A stretch of DNA of 64,000 bases from Tridacna crocea (lineage: Eukaryota > Mollusca > Bivalvia > Cardiida > Cardiidae), in NCBI GenBank assembly GCA_943736015.1, contig OX031065.1, positions 52,182,992 through 52,246,991 on the forward strand. The letters are read 5' to 3'. Both the position numbers and the translations under genes were made by a program. Below, one piece after another: positions 60,690 through 64,000 of the stretch. The stretch's first letter is position 1, and each line of letters opens with the position of its first letter. The notes beneath the pieces were generated by a model. The model worked only from the letters and a program-made list of their open reading frames with translations, did no database searches and had not been told where the DNA came from.

Positions 60690-61110
60690 GATGGCTGATA
60701 AACCACAGTATCACCAACACTTTATCTCCTAGTATGATAACGTTCTATGTCACTTTTAAATCCTAAACCACGATTTCATTTTCCACACCTCTCCAACACT
60801 TCAGCTTACATTACATCTATGAGTGTCTAATACATGTATATCATGGTAATATATCACAGAGGAGCTCATGTAAGTATGATAATGCTCAAATTGACTCAGA
60901 GACGTGTTTGAAATAAAGAATAAAAATCTAAAGCATCAGATAAGGTGTAAGCCAGAAAGTAGGAGACTGTGTACGGTATTGTAGTGAAAGCTGTTGTTTT
61001 ATTATCAGCCAAGTGTCGACAGTTATACAGCCCAATCTGTTGAACCTGTATCTTCATGTTCACTGGGTCACCTACAAAATAAGGAGGATTGCAACCATTA
61101 TCAACTAAGT
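60690..61110. other. Upstream region of TMEM64, nothing recognised
   Basis: No clear TATA or repeat. A possible 5' UTR acceptor (ATTTTGTAG|GTGACC, minus strand) lies at about 61070. Confidence 0.4.
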
Positions 61111-61112
61111 CC

Positions 61113-61347
61113 TAACCCTTTTCCACACAATCCCAAGTTTTAACGCCCCCTCTGGAGTTCCTTTCAAAAGCATTGTGGGAAAAGGAGAAAATGCTGGTAA
61201 CCAGCATTTTCTCCTTATCCAACAATGCTTTCTAACCTTTCAAAAACCAATTTCATCATTTTAGAAACATTTAATTTGTTGTCAGCAAATTAATGCTTTC
61301 AATTTGGAAGAGTCCATCCAAAATTTGGTTGTGTGGTAAAAGGTTTA
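61113..61347 (-). mobile_element. Family A MITE, minus
   Basis: TAACCCTTTTCCACACAATC start, GGTAACC, TGTGGTAAAAGGTTTA end. Confidence 0.78.
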
Positions 61348-61357
61348 CAACCCATTA

Positions 61358-62045
61358 GGGTGGAAATAGGAAATATTGCTGGTAACCAGCATGTTCTCTT
61401 TTTTCCATCATTGTCTTCTACCCTTTCAAAGAGAAATATCAATTCTATATAGTGGACAGATGTTTTGGCCAGCTAATTTGTGCAAAGTAGGACATTTTGG
61501 CCTAATGCTCTTGAACACAGAAAATGAAAGAAATGGTTTTTAAGATTTTTTTTGCCACAAATATACATGTTTTGAAGCAGAAAAGCATATTTTGTTGATT
61601 TCATGTATATTTTGCTGGTATTTGGCCAAAACATACTTGAACTTTGATTTGCAGTCTTCCATTACAAACTGCTTAGATTTTTTTATACTTTGTTGCAAAT
61701 ATAAATTTTAAGTTATAATTAATCAATTAAAAAGTGAAGAAGTTCACTACATGTATTTGTAACTTAAATAATGAATTAAAGAAAAAATTCAATACTGCAT
61801 ATGAGTCAAATATATTAGTTTCTCATTCTCTTACAATGTTTTAAAATCTTGTTTAATGAGCCAAAAATTCACAAATTGTTATTTGGCAAAAATATCCTAC
61901 TTTGTATTTTTAGCTGGCCAAAACATCTGTGGCCAAAATGCCCTGGCCAAAATGTCCTACATTAATTTTGTTTTAGTCACATTTCATTTGTTATCTGCAA
62001 ATACTTTCCAGTAGGACAGGTCAAAAATTTTGCTTGGTAAACTAA
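61358..62045 (-). mobile_element. Family A MITE split by a nested TIR element
   Basis: Hairpin GCTGGTAACCAGCATG and AGAAATATCAATTCTAT before the insertion; TTAGTCACATTTCATTTGTT and TTTTGCTTGGTAAAC after it. Confidence 0.7.
61457..61930. mobile_element. TIR element, 474 bp, nested in a MITE
   Basis: TIRs ACAGATGTTTTGGCCAGCTA and TAGCTGGCCAAAACATCTGT are exact over 20 bp; pairing continues, less exactly, into CAAAGTAGGACATTT / AATATCCTACTTTG. A GGCCAAAATG tail repeats after the right end. Confidence 0.82.
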
Positions 62046-62164
62046 AGGGCTGCCTTTCAAATATTGTGGCAAAATGAGCAATCCCTCATAATGATCGAGT
62101 TATCACCCCGCAGTTTAATTTATTCACATAAATCATAATTTCACCAAATCCTAACTCCTCTATA

Positions 62165-62385
62165 ATACCAAACAACAACACTTTGGACTAATCCAAACTG
62201 AAAGCATTTCCAGATGAAAAATAATAAGTTTCACACAATGTAAACTATCATGGTGAAGAAAACATTATGGAAAAAGAAGAAAATGCTGGTTGCCAGCATT
62301 TTCTTCTTTTTCCACAGTGTTTTCAAGAGCCAATAACCTCAGGGTCAGGTCATTACAACAGTTACTAGAATTGTTTTGTAAAGAT
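62165..62385 (+). mobile_element. Family A MITE, plus, decayed right end
   Basis: AATACCAAACAACAACAC start, core GCTGGTTGCCAGC, end TTTTGTAAAGATG. Confidence 0.7.
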
Positions 62386-62464
62386 GTATTGCATGCTGAT
62401 AATCAATATTGCGTGATGTAATCAACAGCAATTTCCTTTCAGGAGGCATTGAATCGACCCTTTT

Positions 62465-62689
62465 CAATATACAATCCCTGGTTTTTACGACCCGTAGGAA
62501 GCAGCCTTCTGAAAACAATGTGGGAAAAGGAGAAAATGCTTGTTAAATAGCACTTTCTCCTTTTTCCATAATGTTTTTTTACTCTTCTGAAGTAAAGTTT
62601 AATTTCTTGAGTCACATTTATTTTGTCATTTGAAAACGTTTTCAAGTTCTATTTGGACAAATCTAGAATGTTGTTTGGTAAAGAGTTAA
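62465..62689 (-). mobile_element. Family A MITE, minus
   Basis: ATACAATCCCTGGTTTTTAC start, altered core GCTTGTTAAATAGC, TTTGGTAAAGAGTTAA end. Confidence 0.75.
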
Positions 62690-62789
62690 CAACCACCAGT
62701 GCTGAAAGGTCAGTTACCCTTTTAGCATTGCATTACTACAACAAACCCGGTACCACATCAGTTTTGAACATGAATTTCAGTTGTATGTA

Positions 62790-63018
62790 TTAACTCTTTA
62801 TCACACAATCCCGACTGTTAACAACGCGGAGAAAGAAGCCTTTAGAAAACATTGTGGGAAAAGGAGAAAATGCTGGTAACCAGCATTTTCTCCTATTCCC
62901 ACAATGTTTTTCACCCTTCATAAAATAAATTTCAAATTTTCAGTCAATTTTATTTTTGTCGTCTGCAAGTGCTTTCAGTTTGGACCAGTATAAATTTTTT
63001 TTGTTTGGTAAGGAGTTA
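62790..63018 (-). mobile_element. Family A MITE, minus, complete
   Basis: TTAACTCTTTATCACACAAT to TTTGGTAAGGAGTTAA, GGTAACC. Confidence 0.85.
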
Positions 63019-63150
63019 AATGCATGTAAAGAACACTGAGGCAAAAGGAGATAGTGCTAAATTTATTAATCTTTTTCTTCAATTGCTCAATTCACCTGAT
63101 CCCAAAAAGTTACTACAATAATTTTTTGAAAACAAAAAGGCCATAAAGTA

Positions 63151-63554
63151 CCATCTTCGCGAGCCAAGGTTATGATCACTATGTGGATCTTACCTTGGCT
63201 GATTGAGCCTGATTTCGAGATTCCTGCGATGCGCCCTCTATTGGATGCTGGTTATTACCTCCCTTTACATCATATTTCTAAAAGCCAATGAAATACCGTT
63301 TCACAAACCACTTACGAATACACATGAAGCGATAAGCAGACATCCCTGTGGGTTTCCATGTTTACCTTCTATTCGAAAGGTAGTGACCTTATTCTATTTT
63401 TATCAAAGATGAAATGCTACGAGCAGTTTCATTCATTGCAGTCAGAGCTGGCTGCATCCAATGAAAATGCATATCGGGGGGAATTTAAAAATCAAGCTCG
63501 ATCCGCCAAGGGTAGTGTAGCGTAGTGAATTGTCAGCCTTGGCTTGCGAAGATG
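63151..63554 (-). mobile_element. CATCTTCGC TIR element, copy 2 (inverted)
   Basis: TIRs CCATCTTCGCGAGCCAAGG and CCTTGGCTTGCGAAGATG. The reverse complement aligns end to end with 54345-54749. Confidence 0.85.
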
Positions 63555-63638
63555 ATAAAGTGCTAGTATTTGCCTCAGTAAAGTTATCTAGGATTGATAA
63601 AGCTAAAGAAATCCTGGTTGTGATGCATAACACATTAG

Positions 63639-63869
63639 TTTAACCCTTTACCACACAATCCTGAGATTTCACAACCCTGAGAAAAAAGCCCTTTGAAACC
63701 CTTGTGGGAAAAGGAGAAAATGCTGGTAACCAGAATTTTCTCCTTTTCCCACAATGTTTTCTACCCTTTCCAAATCAAATTTCAATTTCTGATTTACAAT
63801 TATTTTTTCATCTGCAAATGGTTTCAATTTGGACTTGTCCAAAAATTTTGTCGTTTGGTAAAGAGTTAA
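63639..63869 (-). mobile_element. Family A MITE, minus, complete
   Basis: TTAACCCTTTACCACACAAT to TCGTTTGGTAAAGAGTTAA, centre GGTAACC. Confidence 0.87.
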
Positions 63870-63936
63870 TGACATACACTTTGACCGACTTGACCCACTT
63901 TTGAACTTGTAAGAGGCATCATTCCTAAATTTCTGT

Positions 63937-64000
63937 TAAACCGTTTACCAAGCGACAAAATCTGAAAACACTTGCAGATGGCAATATATAGCTCAAAAAT
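63937..64000 (+). mobile_element. Family A MITE cut by window end
   Basis: TTAAACCGTTTACCAAGCGA then CAGATGGCAATATATAG: the long arm only. Confidence 0.65.

Overview
The window is animal nuclear DNA, most likely from a bivalve mollusc (inference). The genes are split by introns with GT..AG boundaries, are far apart, and sit in AT-rich DNA packed with short transposon remnants. The gene set (a BPI/LBP-family immune lectin-like gene, a B-box/coiled-coil/propeller TRIM-like gene, a cholinesterase-like carboxylesterase and TMEM64) and several repeat types (tRNA-derived SINEs, an element running from an AAGAGGRCCAYGATGG start to a CTCAGGTGAGCTAA end, and hairpins with GCAGGCTAATCCGAGACG stems) are what I would expect in bivalves. 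No species is claimed.

Four protein-coding genes can be supported. (1) A BPI/LBP-family gene on the minus strand. Its first six coding exons (16177 down to 820) are here with consistent phases; the rest lies beyond the left edge. A TATA box and a non-coding first exon are proposed near 17275-17380. (2) A TRIM-like protein without a RING domain on the plus strand, in one coding exon (31319-33226). (3) A complete five-exon secreted carboxylesterase on the minus strand (41658 down to 34241; 534 aa, catalytic triad intact). (4) A complete three-exon TMEM64 orthologue on the minus strand (60629 down to 54849; 353 aa).

Everything else is repeats. The dominant component is a superfamily of 200-280 bp elements that begin and end in TTAA next to CCCTTTACC / GGTAAAGGG ends and carry a nearly perfect central hairpin. 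TTAA ends point to piggyBac-type MITEs (inference). I separate three families by core. Family A has a GCTGGTNACCAGC centre. Family B has a GAAATTGCTCRTGACGAGC centre and GGAGTAAAGGG ends. Family C has a GAAATTGCTCGTTACGAGC centre and CTTTCCC ends. For family A, 'plus' means the long arm (AAACGACAAAATT, then GCATTTGCAGACGACAAAAT) comes first and 'minus' means the short arm (ACACAATCCCGACTTTTAA) comes first. About 70 copies or fragments lie here, dense in the introns of the BPI/LBP gene (1-16.8 kb), in and around the esterase, and in 41.7-64 kb.

Layout. 1-17.4 kb: BPI/LBP gene full of MITEs. 17.4-31 kb: gene-poor, with a ~185 bp satellite (18.4-19.5 kb), hairpin elements, an inverted copy (23.9-25.2 kb) of an element at 8.2-9.9 kb, and a 34-36 bp minisatellite (25.2-26.1 kb). 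31.3-33.2 kb: TRIM-like gene. 34.2-41.7 kb: carboxylesterase. 41.8-54.7 kb: MITEs, duplicated tRNA-derived units and a 1.75 kb element with six internal repeats. 54.8-60.6 kb: TMEM64, bracketed by two inverted copies of one 404 bp TIR element. 60.7-64 kb: more MITEs.

The genes show no functional linkage. No clearly new multi-gene system was seen. The most notable observations are structural: the single central base of the family A hairpin tracks element orientation; a tandem triplication copies a splice donor of the BPI/LBP gene; and one element family carries arrays of a TACGAAATGACC motif.
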